Below are positions 35,039 to 44,090 of a stretch of DNA of 64,000 nucleotides, piece by piece. This stretch comes from an uncultured Bacteroidales bacterium (GTDB lineage: Bacteria > Bacteroidota > Bacteroidia > Bacteroidales > Salinivirgaceae). Both the position numbers and the translations under genes were made by a program. How positions within the stretch are numbered: the stretch's first letter is position 1; each line of letters opens with the position of its first letter. The DNA lies in NCBI GenBank assembly GCA_937981765.1, contig CALJOM010000009.1, positions 1 to 64,000 of the forward strand, given 5' to 3'. Below the pieces are notes generated by a model. That model was given only the letters and a program-made list of their open reading frames with translations. It did no database searches and was not told where the DNA came from.

Positions 35039-35357
35039 ACGGCCTAAATTAAATGAAGTTCAAAACTATTGTTAAATGTTTCCCAAAATAATGTTTTTTT
35101 GGAAAACGTGCAAAAAACTAGCCACCCTAATTTCAAAAAACAAACAAAGGGCATTTTTCTAATTTAACCCTCATATTTTCATCCGCAATGTCATTCGTAG
35201 GAACAGTTAATGTATTAAATCACTACAGAAGCCAAAAACTACCGATACAATAAAAAAATAGCCCAATGAAAATATTCAATCTAAGGTTCAGAAAAAGGTT
35301 AACAACTTGTTTCAAAAAATACGGCATGAAATAGCTATCTTTGCAAAAAAAATCGTC
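35039..35357. other. Intergenic region, nitroreductase / guaA
   Basis: 319 bases without a gene. It holds the guaA promoter at its right end. The left half, upstream of the divergent nitroreductase, has no clear -33/-7 pair on the minus strand (a TAATTTAG is one base off). I see no repeat or RNA structure. Confidence 0.5.
35310..35343 (+). promoter_or_regulatory. Promoter of guaA
   Basis: TTTC (35310-35313), 22 bases, then TATCTTTG (35336-35343), the latter a full -7 match. The guaA ATG at 35358 is 14 bases downstream, which rules out the in-frame start at 35307 upstream of this element. Confidence 0.6.
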
Positions 35358-36887
35358 ATGTCCCAAAAAATCTTAATTTTCGATTTTGGTTCGCAATACA
35401 CTCAGCTAATAGCCAGAAAGATACGCGAATTAAATGTTTATTGCGAAATATACCCTTTTAATCACTATACGGAACCCGACAACTCCGTTGCTGGAATTAT
35501 CTTAAGCGGAAGCCCCTTTTCGGTTCGCGATAAAAACGCCCCCACAATCGATTTAAAAAAACTGCGTAAAAAATACCCTGTTTTAGGTATTTGTTACGGA
35601 GCTCAATTAATGGCACACACACAAGGAGGCGAGGTAGCCCCGTCGACACACAGAGAATACGGGCGCGCTTTTTTATCAAAAATCGACACACAAAATCCAC
35701 TATTCAAAAATTTCTCCCCCAATAGTCAGGTGTGGATGTCGCATGGCGATACAATCGTAAAACTACCTGCCAACTTTGAAACCATAGCCAGCACCGATAA
35801 TATAACCAATGCAGCCTACCAGATTAAAGGCGAACAAACCTATGGCATACAGTTTCATCCTGAAGTTTACCACTCAACAGAAGGGGTTCAACTATTGCAA
35901 AACTTTGTTTTAGATATTTGTAAAGCACAGCCTGATTGGACTCCAGCTTCGTTTATAGAGACTACCGTTAACGATCTTCGTGAAAAAATCGGAAGCGATG
36001 TGGTTATTCTTGGACTTTCAGGCGGAGTTGATAGCACAGTTGCGGCCGTACTCTTGCACAAAGCCATTGGAAGTCAACTACATTGCATATTTGTAAACAA
36101 CGGATTGTTGCGTAAAAACGAATACGCTACTGTTTTGGAAAGTTACCAGCAAATGGGTCTCAATGTCCGTGGTGTAGATTCCAGTTCATTGTTTCTCAAT
36201 GCACTGAAAGGCGTTGCCGATCCGGAAAAAAAACGAAAAATAATTGGCAAAGCTTTCATTGAGGTATTTGAAGAACAAGCCCGACAAATTCCTAATGCCA
36301 AATGGTTAGCACAAGGAACAATCTACCCCGACGTTATCGAATCGGTATCGGTTAATGGACCATCGGTAACCATAAAATCACACCACAACGTGGGAGGGTT
36401 ACCCGAAAAAATGCACCTTAAAGTGGTAGAACCCCTTCGATTGCTGTTCAAAGACGAAGTACGACGTGTGGGCAAATCTCTACAAATCTCCGAAAAATTT
36501 CTCGACCGTCATCCCTTCCCCGGGCCGGGATTAGCAATTCGGATACTGGGAGAAGTTACTCCCGAAAAAGTTGCCCTGCTACAGGAAGTCGACAATATTT
36601 TTATCACCTCGCTTAGAGAATATAACCTATACAATCAAGTTTGGCAAGCCGGAGTAATGTTACTTCCGATTCATTCGGTTGGAGTTATGGGAGACGAACG
36701 AACCTACGAACAAGTGGTAGCCCTGCGAGCCGTAACATCCACCGATGGCATGACAGCCGATTGGGCACAACTCCCCTACGAGTTCCTGGCTCTGGTATCG
36801 AACCGAATTATCAATCAAGTAAAAGGAGTCAATCGTGTGGTGTACGACATCAGCTCGAAACCACCGGCGACCATAGAGTGGGAATAA
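35358..36887 (+). CDS. guaA: GMP synthase (glutamine-hydrolysing)
   Basis: The purine enzyme converts XMP to GMP with ATP and glutamine. It is 509 aa from the ATG at 35358 ([20 protein letters not shown]). The class I glutaminase triad is in GICYGAQLM and FHPEVYH. The ATP-pyrophosphatase motif is [16 protein letters not shown], and the C-terminal dimerisation segment ends PPATIEWE, the usual final residues. An upstream in-frame ATG at 35307 is rejected because the promoter lies downstream of it. Confidence 0.98.
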   Translation: MSQKILIFDFGSQYTQLIARKIRELNVYCEIYPFNHYTEPDNSVAGIILSGSPFSVRDKNAPTIDLKKLRKKYPVLGICYGAQLMAHTQGGEVAPSTHREYGRAFLSKIDTQNPLFKNFSPNSQVWMSHGDTIVKLPANFETIASTDNITNAAYQIKGEQTYGIQFHPEVYHSTEGVQLLQNFVLDICKAQPDWTPASFIETTVNDLREKIGSDVVILGLSGGVDSTVAAVLLHKAIGSQLHCIFVNNGLLRKNEYATVLESYQQMGLNVRGVDSSSLFLNALKGVADPEKKRKIIGKAFIEVFEEQARQIPNAKWLAQGTIYPDVIESVSVNGPSVTIKSHHNVGGLPEKMHLKVVEPLRLLFKDEVRRVGKSLQISEKFLDRHPFPGPGLAIRILGEVTPEKVALLQEVDNIFITSLREYNLYNQVWQAGVMLLPIHSVGVMGDERTYEQVVALRAVTSTDGMTADWAQLPYEFLALVSNRIINQVKGVNRVVYDISSKPPATIEWE

Positions 36888-36961
36888 TCCTTAAGCCTAG
36901 CAAAAAATGGTTCTGGATTAAAACATTTTGGCAAAAATATCGTTAAAGAAGTAAACAAACC

Positions 36962-36992
36962 TTGGGAAAAGCTAAAAAATAACGTAAATTTG
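36962..36992 (+). promoter_or_regulatory. Promoter of the coiled-coil/zapA unit
   Basis: TTGG (36962-36965), 19 bases, then TAAATTTG (36985-36992), the latter a full -7 match. The coiled-coil gene ATG is at 37012. Confidence 0.6.
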
Positions 36993-37011
36993 CAGAAGCT
37001 ATTTTTATGCT

Positions 37012-37305
37012 ATGGCAAAAACAAAAGAAGAGTTGTTAATAGAAGTACGGGCAAAAGCAGAGAGGTTAGCACAACTTTACAAAAATTGCAAAGAAGCTAA
37101 TACGATGCTTTCGGCCGAGATTCAGGAAATAAAAGCCAGACTCGATGAGAAGGAATTGCAATATAAAGAGTTGGAGCAAAAATACATTAACCTGAAAACA
37201 GCACAATCTTTTGCAGAAACCGGAGAAAGTAAAGCCGAAGCCAAGCAAAAAATTAGCGAAATTGTGCGGGAAATAGATCAATGCATTGAAATTTTAAAAC
37301 GGTAA
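37012..37305 (+). CDS. Small coiled-coil protein upstream of zapA
   Basis: 97-aa protein that is almost all heptad-like helix (LLIEVRAKAERLAQLYKNC, SAEIQEIKARLDEKELQYKEL) with no membrane segment. It lies 4 bases before zapA, so it probably works with ZapA in cell division, and it has a layout like ZapB. That is inference from context. The C-terminal helix (EIVREIDQCIEILKR) is typical of small proteins found at this position in Bacteroidetes. Confidence 0.75.
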   Translation: MAKTKEELLIEVRAKAERLAQLYKNCKEANTMLSAEIQEIKARLDEKELQYKELEQKYINLKTAQSFAETGESKAEAKQKISEIVREIDQCIEILKR

Positions 37306-37309
37306 ATCA

Positions 37310-37600
37310 ATGGATAACGATCTCACAATAAAGGTAAACATAGCCGAGCGCTACTATCCATTGAAAATTACGCAGGCGGATGAAGCGAGAATTCAGGAAG
37401 CAGCACGGCGTATTAATGATACCGTTTTACAATACAAAAGAATATACGCTAACAAAGACAACCAGGATTTTCTGGCTATGGCAGCGTTGCAATTTGTTTC
37501 AAAACTAATTCAGACAGAAAGCCATTCAAGTGATAATGAGTTTATTGGAGAGCTGGAAAAGCTGAATTATGAACTAGGATTAGTCATCGATGCAGATTGA
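37310..37600 (+). CDS. zapA: Cell division protein ZapA
   Basis: ZapA bundles FtsZ filaments at the division ring. The protein is 96 aa with the family N-terminus (LTIKVNIAERYYPLKITQADEARIQEAARRIND given as residues 4-36) and a C-terminal coiled coil (FIGELEKLNYELGLVID). The length is typical. It follows the coiled-coil gene by 4 bases, and the probable 6S RNA starts about 30 bases after its stop. Confidence 0.93.
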   Translation: MDNDLTIKVNIAERYYPLKITQADEARIQEAARRINDTVLQYKRIYANKDNQDFLAMAALQFVSKLIQTESHSSDNEFIGELEKLNYELGLVIDAD

Positions 37601-37629
37601 TCAGAGGGTCTTTTACATAACGCATTATA

Positions 37630-37831
37630 GCCCGCACCAATTCGTTGGAGTTTGGAAAAATCAACACCAATAAACATTGGCATAATGCTAAATTGAGCAA
37701 TGATAGGCCACACCCCTACTCGGTAGGGTTTCTTCACAGAACAGTGGAAATCAGACCTCAAGTTGCAATGCCACCCATTCACATAAGGGTTTTTACCTTA
37801 AACCACAACAGAATTCGGTGCGGGTTTTTTT
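37630..37831 (+). ncRNA. ssrS: Probable 6S RNA
   Basis: About 200 bases between zapA and rny. The ends form a long closing stem: CCCGCACCAATTC (37631-37643) pairs with GAATTCGGTGCGGG (37811-37824) with one bulged base. The middle has an apical hairpin CCCTAC/GTAGGG (37714-37728) inside a large loop region, and a T-run (37825-37831) ends the molecule. Size, fold and synteny with zapA (as in E. coli, where ssrS follows zapA) support 6S RNA, which sequesters RNA polymerase holoenzyme. No open reading frame here looks real. Confidence 0.68.
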
Positions 37832-37904
37832 ATTGTCCAAAATCATTGAAAAATCAACAGACTCAAACAAACATCATATACTTAACCCTTTAATTTTCAA
37901 TACA

Positions 37905-39449
37905 ATGGAAATAACAATAATTCACCTACTGCTGATTTTCGGAGCCTTTGTAGTCGGCTCCGTAATATCATATTTCGTTATACAGAATACTCTGAAGAGA
38001 AAGGCCAGTAGAATTATTTCCGAAGCTGAGTCGGAAGCCGAAGTAATCAAAAAAGAAAAAATACTTCAAGCCAAGGAAAAATTTCTGCAATTAAAAAGCG
38101 AGTACGAAAAATACGTTGCCGAGAAAAACAACAAACTCGTAGCAATGGAAACAACCGCTAAACAGCGGGAAATACAAATAGCACAAAAACTTGAAGAAAC
38201 CAACCGTAAAAGCAAAGAAATTGACGCAATTCGTGAAAACTTGAACAGTCAACTTGAAATAGTAGAGAAAAAACGCGAAGAAATAGAGAAACAACAACAA
38301 AAAATACTCGAAAAATTAGAAGCCATTTCAGGACTATCTCAGGAAGAGGCAAAAAACCAATTGGTTGAATGGTTAAAGGCAGAAGCACGCTCTGAGGCAA
38401 TGGCCTACATTAACGAAGTTATGACCGAAGCCAAAATGACTGCGGCTAAAGAAGCTAAACGGATTGTTATTCAAACCATCCAACGAGTAGCCACAGAACA
38501 TGCCATAGAAAATTCGGTAACCGTATTCAACATCGAAAACGATGAGATCAAAGGACGTATCATTGGTCGCGAAGGAAGAAATATCCGTGCACTGGAAGCG
38601 GCAACAGGTGTTGAAATCATAGTGGATGATACCCCTGAAGCAATAATTCTTTCGGCATTCGACCCTGTGCGTCGTGAAATTGCGCGCCTTGCACTTCATC
38701 ATCTGGTAACAGACGGAAGAATACACCCGGCACGTATTGAAGAAGTTGTAGCAAAAGTTCAGAAACAAATTGAAGACGAAATAATAGAAACCGGGAAAAA
38801 AACCGCTATAGACCTCGGAATACATGGGCTCCATCCCGAACTAATCCGTTTGGTTGGAAAGATGAAATACAGAAGTTCCTATGGACAAAACCTACTGCAA
38901 CACAGCCGCGAAGTAGCCAACCTATGTGCCATTATGGCCTCTGAACTCGGCCTCAATCCCAAACTTGCCAAGCGCGCCGGACTATTGCACGATATAGGAA
39001 AAGTTCCCGATGATGAACCAGAGCTGCCACACGCGATTCTTGGTATGAAACTCGCCGAGAAATACAAAGAAAAACCTGAAGTTTGCAACGCCATTGGTTC
39101 GCACCACGAGGAGGTAGAAATGACCACTCTCCTGGCTCCAATTGTTCAAGTATGTGATGCTATTTCCGGAGCACGGCCGGGAGCACGTCGTGAGGTTGTT
39201 GAATCCTACATCAAACGTCTCAAAGAGTTGGAAGAGCTTGCATTAAGCTACAACGGAGTACTAAAGACATATGCAATTCAGGCCGGTAGAGAACTTCGAG
39301 TAATCGTAGGAAGTGATAAAGTTACCGATAAAGATGCCGAAATGCTTTCTCACGACATAGCTAAAAAGATACAGGATGAAATGACCTACCCGGGTCAAAT
39401 AAAAGTTACTGTAATTCGTGAAACACGCTCGGTAAGTTATGCAAAATAA
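37905..39449 (+). CDS. rny: Ribonuclease Y
   Basis: Membrane-anchored endoribonuclease of 514 aa. It has an N-terminal transmembrane helix (about residues 5-25), a long coiled coil (about 40-165), a KH RNA-binding domain (about 205-265, [31 protein letters not shown]) and an HD phosphodiesterase domain ([21 protein letters not shown]). I chose the ATG at 37905 because the frame back to 37818 reads through the 6S RNA terminator. It is followed by a strong terminator at 39468. Confidence 0.97.
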   Translation: MEITIIHLLLIFGAFVVGSVISYFVIQNTLKRKASRIISEAESEAEVIKKEKILQAKEKFLQLKSEYEKYVAEKNNKLVAMETTAKQREIQIAQKLEETNRKSKEIDAIRENLNSQLEIVEKKREEIEKQQQKILEKLEAISGLSQEEAKNQLVEWLKAEARSEAMAYINEVMTEAKMTAAKEAKRIVIQTIQRVATEHAIENSVTVFNIENDEIKGRIIGREGRNIRALEAATGVEIIVDDTPEAIILSAFDPVRREIARLALHHLVTDGRIHPARIEEVVAKVQKQIEDEIIETGKKTAIDLGIHGLHPELIRLVGKMKYRSSYGQNLLQHSREVANLCAIMASELGLNPKLAKRAGLLHDIGKVPDDEPELPHAILGMKLAEKYKEKPEVCNAIGSHHEEVEMTTLLAPIVQVCDAISGARPGARREVVESYIKRLKELEELALSYNGVLKTYAIQAGRELRVIVGSDKVTDKDAEMLSHDIAKKIQDEMTYPGQIKVTVIRETRSVSYAK

Positions 39450-39467
39450 TTCCCTTGGTTGCGCCCC

Positions 39468-39502
39468 AAAAGCCAAAACCTATGGACCAGGTTTTGGCTT
39501 TT
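39468..39502 (+). terminator. Terminator of rny
   Basis: Perfect 13-bp stem AAAAGCCAAAACC (39468-39480) with GGTTTTGGCTTTT (39490-39502), loop of nine bases. It lies 18 bases after the rny stop. Confidence 0.9.
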
Positions 39503-39515
39503 GTATATTAAAATT

Positions 39516-39532
39516 TTCCCAATTGTTGGGAA
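39516..39532. repeat. Inverted repeat after the rny terminator
   Basis: TTCCCAA-TTG-TTGGGAA, a perfect 7-bp inverted repeat, followed by CTTTTTAT. It lies in the 120-base gap before the sugar-epimerase gene. It could be a second weak terminator or an operator for the polysaccharide locus. Confidence 0.5.
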
Positions 39533-39569
39533 CTTTTTATATTTACATTCTTATTTAACAATCCGTCAA

Positions 39570-40562
39570 ATGACCTCTGAAATATATTCACAACTAAAAG
39601 GCAAAAACATTCTGGTTACCGGTGGTGCAGGGTTTATTGGCTCAAACCTCGCAGAGAGATTATTAACCATCGGTGCCAACGTAGTTGTTCTCGACAATTT
39701 TATTACCGGTAAGCGTGAAAATATTAACCACCTGTTAAATCACCCACATTTTAAACTCATTGAGGGAGATATCTGTAATTATGAAACCTGTTGGCTAGCA
39801 GTTCAAGGGATCGATTTAATTTTCCATCAGGCAGCTTTAGGTTCAGTTCCACGCTCCATAGAAAACCCAATATTAACCACACATATAAATATATTGGGAA
39901 CTGTTAATGTCCTGGAAGCAGCTCGGAAATATGGCATTAAACGAGTAGTTTTTGCAGCCAGCTCTTCGACCTATGGAGACAGCAAAGCCCTACCCAAAGT
40001 GGAAGACAAGCTAGGTAAACCTCTTTCGCCCTATGCAATAACCAAATATGTGAACGAACTATATGCCGAAAATTTTTCGCGACTCTATGGAATGGAAACC
40101 ATTGGGCTGCGGTATTTCAATGTTTTCGGACCACGACAAGACGCACAAGGAGCTTATGCCGCCGTTATTCCAAAATTTATAGAAACGTTAATAAACCGAC
40201 AATCACCAAAAATAAACGGTGATGGCAGCTATAGCCGCGATTTTACGTATGTGGAAAATGTAATTCAGGCCAACCTTCTGGCAGCTACTACCACCAATCC
40301 TGAAGCCATCAATAAAGTATATAACATTGCCTACGGAGAACAAACAACCATAAACAATCTGTTCTACACCATTCGAAATGAAATTGCACAATATTTTCCC
40401 GATTGTGCTTCCATAGAACCCATTTATGGACCTTTTAGAACCGGCGATATTCCCCACTCAAAGGCATCCATAGAAAGAGCAAAAAATTTATTGAGATATA
40501 ACCCTACGCATAACCTCCAACAAGGACTAAAAGAAACAGTAACCTGGTTTTTAAAATCGTAA
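39570..40562 (+). CDS. NAD-dependent nucleotide-sugar epimerase (WbpP/TviC-like)
   Basis: Short-chain dehydrogenase fold of 330 aa. The NAD-binding motif is ILVTGGAGFIGSNLAERL, the catalytic serine lies in VFAASSSTYGDS, and the YxxxK pair in SPYAITKY. GLRYFNVFGPRQD is the substrate segment. It resembles UDP-GlcNAc/GlcNAcA C4-epimerases such as WbpP or TviC. I chose the ATG at 39570. The frame back to 39459 would include the terminator. It heads the sugar operon, 10 bases before the aminotransferase. Confidence 0.9.
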   Translation: MTSEIYSQLKGKNILVTGGAGFIGSNLAERLLTIGANVVVLDNFITGKRENINHLLNHPHFKLIEGDICNYETCWLAVQGIDLIFHQAALGSVPRSIENPILTTHINILGTVNVLEAARKYGIKRVVFAASSSTYGDSKALPKVEDKLGKPLSPYAITKYVNELYAENFSRLYGMETIGLRYFNVFGPRQDAQGAYAAVIPKFIETLINRQSPKINGDGSYSRDFTYVENVIQANLLAATTTNPEAINKVYNIAYGEQTTINNLFYTIRNEIAQYFPDCASIEPIYGPFRTGDIPHSKASIERAKNLLRYNPTHNLQQGLKETVTWFLKS

Positions 40563-40572
40563 AACCACTACC

Positions 40573-41703
40573 ATGAACCTTCCAATCCAAATGGTTGATT
40601 TACAAACACAATATCAGCGGCTGAAACATGAACTAGAACCCGCTATACTGAAAGCCTGCGACCAAGCTAACTATATCAACGGACCGGAAGTAAAAGTGTT
40701 TGCTGAAAATCTAGCTTCGTTTCTAAACGTAAAGCATGTTATTCCGGTAGCTAACGGAACCGATGCCCTTCAAATAGCTCTAATGGCTTTGGAAATTAAA
40801 CCTGGAGATGAAATAATCACCCCAAACTTTACTTTCATTGCTACCGTAGAAGTAATTGCTCTTCTGGGTGCAACACCAGTACTTGTGGACGTAAATCCCG
40901 ATGATTTCAACATAAATGTTGAACAATTAGCCAAGGCCATTACACGCAAAACCAAAGCCATAATTCCGGTGCATCTTTACGGTCAATGCTGCAACATGGA
41001 TGCAATACTCGAAATTGCCAATCAGCACAATATCCCAGTAATTGAAGACACAGCACAAGCCTTAGGAGCAACCTATTACGGACAATTGTACAGCGGAAAA
41101 GCCGGAACTATGGGCACCATCGGCTGCACATCATTTTTCCCATCGAAAAATTTAGGTTGTTTTGGCGATGGCGGCGCCCTTTTCACCAACGATGACCATT
41201 TGGCCGAAACTATTCGGTGCATCGCCAATCACGGCTCAAAGGTAAAATACTATCATCAGCGAATTGGAGTGAACAGCCGACTGGACACACTGCAAGCTGC
41301 CATACTAAACGTAAAACTTCAGCATCTTACCGATTTTAACCAACGAAGACAACAAGCAGCCAAATTCTACGATGAAGCCTTTGCAACCATAAAAGAAATA
41401 GACATCCCCGCCAGAAACTCATTTTCAGACCACATTTTTCATCAATACACCATAAAAGTGCCTGAAGGGAAAAACCTGCAGCTTCAGGAACATTTAAAAA
41501 ACCACAAAATTCCTTCTATGATTTATTACCCGCTTCCCATACACCGTCAGGAGGCCTTTCGTCAAAATATTCGCTGCATAGGTCAGTTAAAAATAAGCGA
41601 CATGTTAACAAAAAGTGTAATTTCGCTACCGATGCACACTGAATTAACCCAAGAGCAGCTAAGCTACATAACAGAAAAAGTTATTGAATTTTTCAGAACC
41701 TAA
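40573..41703 (+). CDS. DegT/DnrJ/EryC1/StrS sugar aminotransferase (WbpE-like)
   Basis: 376-aa PLP-dependent sugar aminotransferase. The PLP lysine is in [34 protein letters not shown] and [12 protein letters not shown] are conserved PLP-pocket segments. By context it is the WbpE-type 3-aminotransferase that converts a 3-keto UDP-GlcNAcA to the 3-amino sugar. The neighbouring acetyltransferase (WbpD-like), dehydrogenase (WbpB-like) and UDP-sugar 6-dehydrogenase (WbpA-like) support this. Confidence 0.92.
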   Translation: MNLPIQMVDLQTQYQRLKHELEPAILKACDQANYINGPEVKVFAENLASFLNVKHVIPVANGTDALQIALMALEIKPGDEIITPNFTFIATVEVIALLGATPVLVDVNPDDFNINVEQLAKAITRKTKAIIPVHLYGQCCNMDAILEIANQHNIPVIEDTAQALGATYYGQLYSGKAGTMGTIGCTSFFPSKNLGCFGDGGALFTNDDHLAETIRCIANHGSKVKYYHQRIGVNSRLDTLQAAILNVKLQHLTDFNQRRQQAAKFYDEAFATIKEIDIPARNSFSDHIFHQYTIKVPEGKNLQLQEHLKNHKIPSMIYYPLPIHRQEAFRQNIRCIGQLKISDMLTKSVISLPMHTELTQEQLSYITEKVIEFFRT

Positions 41704-41713
41704 AAAAACACAC

Positions 41714-42292
41714 ATGAAAGAAAATGTACAGATTCACCCCTCGAGTTATGTCGACGAACCTTGTCAAATAGGAAAAGGAACAAAAATCTGGCATTTTTGT
41801 CATATTATGCCCTATTGTTTGATAGGAGAGAATTGCAACATAGGACAAAATGTGGTAGTTTCTCCTCATGTTCAGCTTGGCAACAATGTTAAAGTGCAGA
41901 ATAATGTATCGATATATACCGGTGTGATCTGTGAAGATGATGTTTTTCTTGGCCCCAGCATGGTGTTCACCAACGTTATAAACCCCCGAAGCGCCATTGT
42001 ACGCAAAAGCGAATACAAAACAACCTTAGTAAAAAAAGGCGCTTCCATTGGAGCTAACGCAACCATAATTTGTGGAATTACCATCGGAGAATACGCCTTT
42101 ATAGGAGCCGGAGCAGTAGTAACAAAGGATGTCCCCCCCTATGCCCTGGTTGTTGGCAATCCGGCAAGACAAACCGGTTGGATAAGCGAGTATGGGCACA
42201 AACTATTTTTCGACGAAACCGGAAAAGCCATTTGCCCAGAATCAGGACAAGTATATCAACTCATAAACAATTCAGTAATTAGAGTTCAATAA
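41714..42292 (+). CDS. Left-handed beta-helix sugar N-acetyltransferase (WbpD-like)
   Basis: 192-aa hexapeptide-repeat acyltransferase. The repeats ([40 protein letters not shown]) run through the first two-thirds, and [20 protein letters not shown], then [20 protein letters not shown], follow. It probably acetylates the 3-amino group made by the upstream aminotransferase. I chose the ATG at 41714 because the start at 41684 would overlap the aminotransferase by 20 bases. The gene is 10 bases after the aminotransferase. Confidence 0.92.
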   Translation: MKENVQIHPSSYVDEPCQIGKGTKIWHFCHIMPYCLIGENCNIGQNVVVSPHVQLGNNVKVQNNVSIYTGVICEDDVFLGPSMVFTNVINPRSAIVRKSEYKTTLVKKGASIGANATIICGITIGEYAFIGAGAVVTKDVPPYALVVGNPARQTGWISEYGHKLFFDETGKAICPESGQVYQLINNSVIRVQ

Positions 42293-42294
42293 TT

Positions 42295-43131
42295 ATGTTG
42301 AGATCATACTTTTTCATACCAGCATCCCGGCCTCGATTTATTCAGAAAATTAATTCACTGAACGCCGACAATTTTGTTTTTGACCTGGAAGACGCTATTG
42401 CCGAAAACGATATTGAAACCGCAATTGTTAACCTTAAACAAGTTCCCGACGTAACTCCGTACTGGATACGACCGAGGCTTTTCAAAAACAACCAGGAAAT
42501 AAACAACAAACAACTGGAAACACTTTTCGAAATGGGATTCCGGCGTTTTTTCCTGCCAAAACTAGAAACACCCGAACAAATTTCGGATCTTAACAACATT
42601 TTTGACTATTACGACATAAAGGATTTTGAATGGATTCTGCTTATCGAATCCCCCTTAGCCTTAATAAATATTAAAACCATGCTTGAGTCCGGAGAATATC
42701 CAGTTAAAGGTATTGCACTGGGTGCACAGGACTATGCTTCTAAAACACAAATGCAATTCAGCGAACAACGAATACAATGGGCAAGAACCAAATTGCTCAA
42801 TGTAGCCTATGCCCTCAATGTGGAACCTATAGACTACGCCAGTATGATAATTTCCGACATGAATCATTTTGCCAACGACACTCTAGAAGGTTTCAGAATG
42901 GGCTACCAGGCTAAAATAATCATTCATCCAAACCAACTTAAAACACTTCAAGCGCTTGAATATTACAGTATAGATGAAATCGATCAAGCAAAACGATTAA
43001 GCCACATTATTGATCTTTCCAAGGCCGAAAAAATGCACGCCATAGTTGTGGAGGGGAAAACTTACGAACGCCCACACCTTGAAAGAATCAAAAGAATTTT
43101 AGATTACGCAGAAAAAAGAAATCTCTTGTAG
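42295..43131 (+). CDS. CitE/HpcH-family aldolase-lyase in a sugar operon
   Basis: 278-aa TIM-barrel protein of the HpcH/HpaI (citrate lyase beta) family. Signatures are FFIPASRPRFI, FVFDLEDAIAE (metal and substrate residues), LLIESPLALINI and GIALGAQDYASK, with AKIIIHPNQL near the C-terminus. Family members cleave or form malyl-, citramalyl- or similar acyl-CoA or 2-keto acids. It is tightly packed between the acetyltransferase (2 bases upstream) and the dehydrogenase (11 downstream). It is not part of the classic Wbp pathway, so its job here is unknown. Confidence 0.88.
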   Translation: MLRSYFFIPASRPRFIQKINSLNADNFVFDLEDAIAENDIETAIVNLKQVPDVTPYWIRPRLFKNNQEINNKQLETLFEMGFRRFFLPKLETPEQISDLNNIFDYYDIKDFEWILLIESPLALINIKTMLESGEYPVKGIALGAQDYASKTQMQFSEQRIQWARTKLLNVAYALNVEPIDYASMIISDMNHFANDTLEGFRMGYQAKIIIHPNQLKTLQALEYYSIDEIDQAKRLSHIIDLSKAEKMHAIVVEGKTYERPHLERIKRILDYAEKRNLL

Positions 43132-43142
43132 CAACTATCACC

Positions 43143-44078
43143 ATGAAACGATTCGCCCTGATAGGACTTGCAGGATTTATTGCACCAAGACATCTGAAAG
43201 CCATTGCTGAAACCGGGAATCAACTTGTTTCTGCCCTTGACCCCAAAGACAGCGTAGGAATAATCGACTCCTACTTCCCCGAATGCGATTTTTTTGTAGA
43301 ATTTGAGCGATTCGACCGCCATTTAGATAAACTCCGCAGAAACGGAACACCCGTAGACTATGTTACCATCTGCTCCCCCAACTATCTTCACGATGCACAC
43401 ATACGCTTTGCCCTTCGCCAGCAAGCCGAAGCCATTTGCGAAAAACCACTTGTGCTCAATCCATGGAACGTAGATGCACTCGTTGATTTACAAAAAGAAT
43501 ACGGAAAAAAAATCAATACGATACTCCAACTTAGGCTACACCCAACCATAATTGAACTAAAGAAAGAAATTGACAAACAGACTAATACCATTTTCGACAT
43601 TGATTTAACCTACATTACCAGCAGAGGTCGTTGGTACGATTATTCATGGAAAGGAGATATCAGCAAATCGGGAGGAGTTACAACCAACATCGGCATCCAC
43701 TTCTTTGATATGCTCACCTGGATATTTGGAGAAAAACAATCGTCGCAGGTGTTTTTGCGCGATAATCACACTGCATCGGGATTTTTACAACTCAAAAAAG
43801 CCAACGTCCGGTGGTTTCTCAGTATCGATGCAAAGAACCTCCCCGCCGAAGTAAAACACAAAGGGCAGCGAACCTATCGCTCAATAGTAATCTCGGGAAA
43901 AACTCTTGAATTTAGTGAAGGTTTCACCGATTTACATACAGAGTCGTACCGAAAGATACTCAATGGAGAAGGCTTTGGACCTGAAGAAACCCGTAATTCT
44001 ATTGAAATCGCTTACGAAATAAGAAATCAATCTATAACTCAACATGGAGAAAAACACCCATTTATTCAAAACATATAA
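43143..44078 (+). CDS. Gfo/Idh/MocA oxidoreductase (WbpB/WlbA-like)
   Basis: 311-aa NAD(P)-dependent oxidoreductase. The Rossmann start is ALIGLAGFIAPRHLKAIAE, and the conserved EKP motif is in AICEKPLVLNP. GGVTTNIGIHFFDML, which carries the catalytic histidine region, follows. By homology and context it is the UDP-GlcNAcA 3-dehydrogenase that gives the keto substrate of the WbpE-like aminotransferase. It lies 11 bases after the CitE-like gene and 12 before the WbpA-like gene. Confidence 0.9.
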   Translation: MKRFALIGLAGFIAPRHLKAIAETGNQLVSALDPKDSVGIIDSYFPECDFFVEFERFDRHLDKLRRNGTPVDYVTICSPNYLHDAHIRFALRQQAEAICEKPLVLNPWNVDALVDLQKEYGKKINTILQLRLHPTIIELKKEIDKQTNTIFDIDLTYITSRGRWYDYSWKGDISKSGGVTTNIGIHFFDMLTWIFGEKQSSQVFLRDNHTASGFLQLKKANVRWFLSIDAKNLPAEVKHKGQRTYRSIVISGKTLEFSEGFTDLHTESYRKILNGEGFGPEETRNSIEIAYEIRNQSITQHGEKHPFIQNI

Positions 44079-44090
44079 AATTCAAATACT

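Noticed and set aside
35307..35357. Upstream start for guaA
   Set aside because: The promoter -7 element (35336-35343) lies downstream of this ATG, and [12 protein letters not shown] is the family N-terminus.
37645..37893. 82-codon open frame between zapA and rny
   Set aside because: It crosses the closing stem and terminator of the probable 6S RNA and reads as random sequence.
38373..38834. 153-codon open frame antisense to rny
   Set aside because: It runs through the KH and HD regions of RNase Y on the other strand and is rich in Phe/Tyr/Cys with no family pattern.
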